A stretch of 5,517 bases of DNA, from assembly GCA_031279745.1 (NCBI GenBank), contig JAITHN010000051.1, positions 1 to 5,517 of the forward strand. Direction: 5' to 3'. The notes under the pieces were generated by a model. It searched no databases. It saw only the letters and a list, made by a program, of their open reading frames with translations, and had not been told where the DNA came from. The stretch's first letter is position 1; every line of letters starts with the position of its first letter. This stretch comes from Streptococcaceae bacterium (GTDB taxonomy: Bacteria; Bacillota; Bacilli; Lactobacillales; Streptococcaceae). Of the stretch, positions 5,085 to 5,517 are shown piece after piece. Made by a program: the position numbers and the translations under genes.

Positions 5085-5517
5085 TTGAAACCATTAATTA
5101 TAAAAGATTTAGTGGCTCGTCGTCCGTTAATCCAAGGTGGAATGGGAATTGGAATCTCACTTTCATCCCTTGCAGGAAATGTTGCAAAACAAGGTGGTAT
5201 CGGCATTCTTTCTACAGCACAAATCGGCTACAGAAGAGATGACTTTGAAAAGAGTTCACTTAGAGCCAACTGGGAAGCTATGAAAGAGGAATTTGCGAAA
5301 GCAAAAGAAATTGCAGAGGGCGGTATTGTTGGATTCAACATTATGGCAGCTCAATTCCAATATGAAAAAATTGTCAAACGCTGTGTGGAAATCGGTGCAG
5401 ATGTCATCATCTCAGGAGCAGGTCTCCCCGTTCAACTTCCTGAACTTGTGGAAGGAAGCAAAACAAAAATAGCGCCCATCGTTTCAAGCGCAAAAGGTGC
5501 AAAAGTTTTATTAAAAA
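5085..5517 (+). CDS. Nitronate monooxygenase-family FMN oxidoreductase, N-terminal 144 residues (partial)
   Basis: The frame is open to the right edge and encodes the start of a TIM-barrel flavoprotein of the nitronate monooxygenase / 2-nitropropane dioxygenase superfamily, the same superfamily as FabK. Visible motifs are PLIQGGMG (14-21), the glycine-rich GGIGIL (37-42), GFNIM (83-87) and SGAGLP (110-115), which correspond in order to the FabK segments around IFQGAMA, GGLGII, VNIM and TTGAGNP. An insert of about 30 charged residues (roughly 48-78) separates the second and third motifs and is absent from the FabK here, so this is not a second copy of fabK. The catalytic and phosphate-binding parts lie outside the window. 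The TTG start is set by AAGGAG at 5073-5078. The gene is divergent from fabT and preceded by a FabT-type operator, suggesting a lipid-related job; true nitronate detoxification, an enoyl reductase or a desaturation role cannot be separated from this fragment. Confidence 0.85.
   Translation, partial: MKPLIIKDLVARRPLIQGGMGIGISLSSLAGNVAKQGGIGILSTAQIGYRRDDFEKSSLRANWEAMKEEFAKAKEIAEGGIVGFNIMAAQFQYEKIVKRCVEIGADVIISGAGLPVQLPELVEGSKTKIAPIVSSAKGAKVLLK

Noticed and set aside
5085..5517. The divergent gene as a second fabK
   Set aside because: It shares the superfamily motifs but has a charged insert between the second and third motifs and different motif wording (SGAGLP instead of TTGAGNP), so it belongs to the wider nitronate monooxygenase group.

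Overview
This window is the 5' part of a type II fatty acid synthesis (FASII) gene cluster from a low-GC Gram-positive bacterium. The combination of a MarR-type FabT repressor, FabH, AcpP and the flavoprotein enoyl-ACP reductase FabK, in the order fabT-fabH-acpP-fabK-fabD-fabG-fabF, is the streptococcal/enterococcal arrangement and points to Lactobacillales. The FabK, FabH and FabT proteins look closest to the Streptococcus pneumoniae family members, but the flanking gene is not the streptococcal fabM. A non-streptococcal member such as a carnobacterial or enterococcal relative is therefore plausible; this is inference from memory, not a database result.

Layout, right to left on the minus strand: fabT (4729-4289), fabH (4287-3316), acpP (3274-3050), a strong stem-loop (3019-3043), fabK (2935-1976), a 113-nt spacer, fabD (1862-933), fabG (931-203) and the first 60 codons of fabF (182-1, cut by the window edge). 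The rest of the operon (in relatives accB, fabZ and accCDA) would lie beyond the left edge. On the plus strand, divergent from fabT, is the first 144 codons of a nitronate monooxygenase-family flavoprotein (5085-5517, cut by the right edge). A 355-nt regulatory region separates it from fabT.

FabD loads malonyl onto AcpP, and FabH starts the chain. FabF, FabG and FabK then elongate, reduce the keto group and reduce the enoyl group; the dehydratase lies outside the window. FabT, in the characterised streptococcal case, represses the pathway when bound to long-chain acyl-ACP.

The most informative part is the intergenic region. It carries three copies of a 13-bp palindrome of the form TTTGAYWATCAAA, the known FabT operator type. 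Two lie side by side over the predicted fabT promoter. One lies just downstream of a good -10 box that drives the divergent flavoprotein gene. This predicts FabT autoregulation and inclusion of the divergent gene in the FabT regulon. No such box is seen before fabK; instead there is a terminator-like hairpin after acpP and a second imperfect hairpin before fabK. Everything else is an ordinary, intact FASII operon. I see no mobile element, CRISPR array, tRNA or rRNA.
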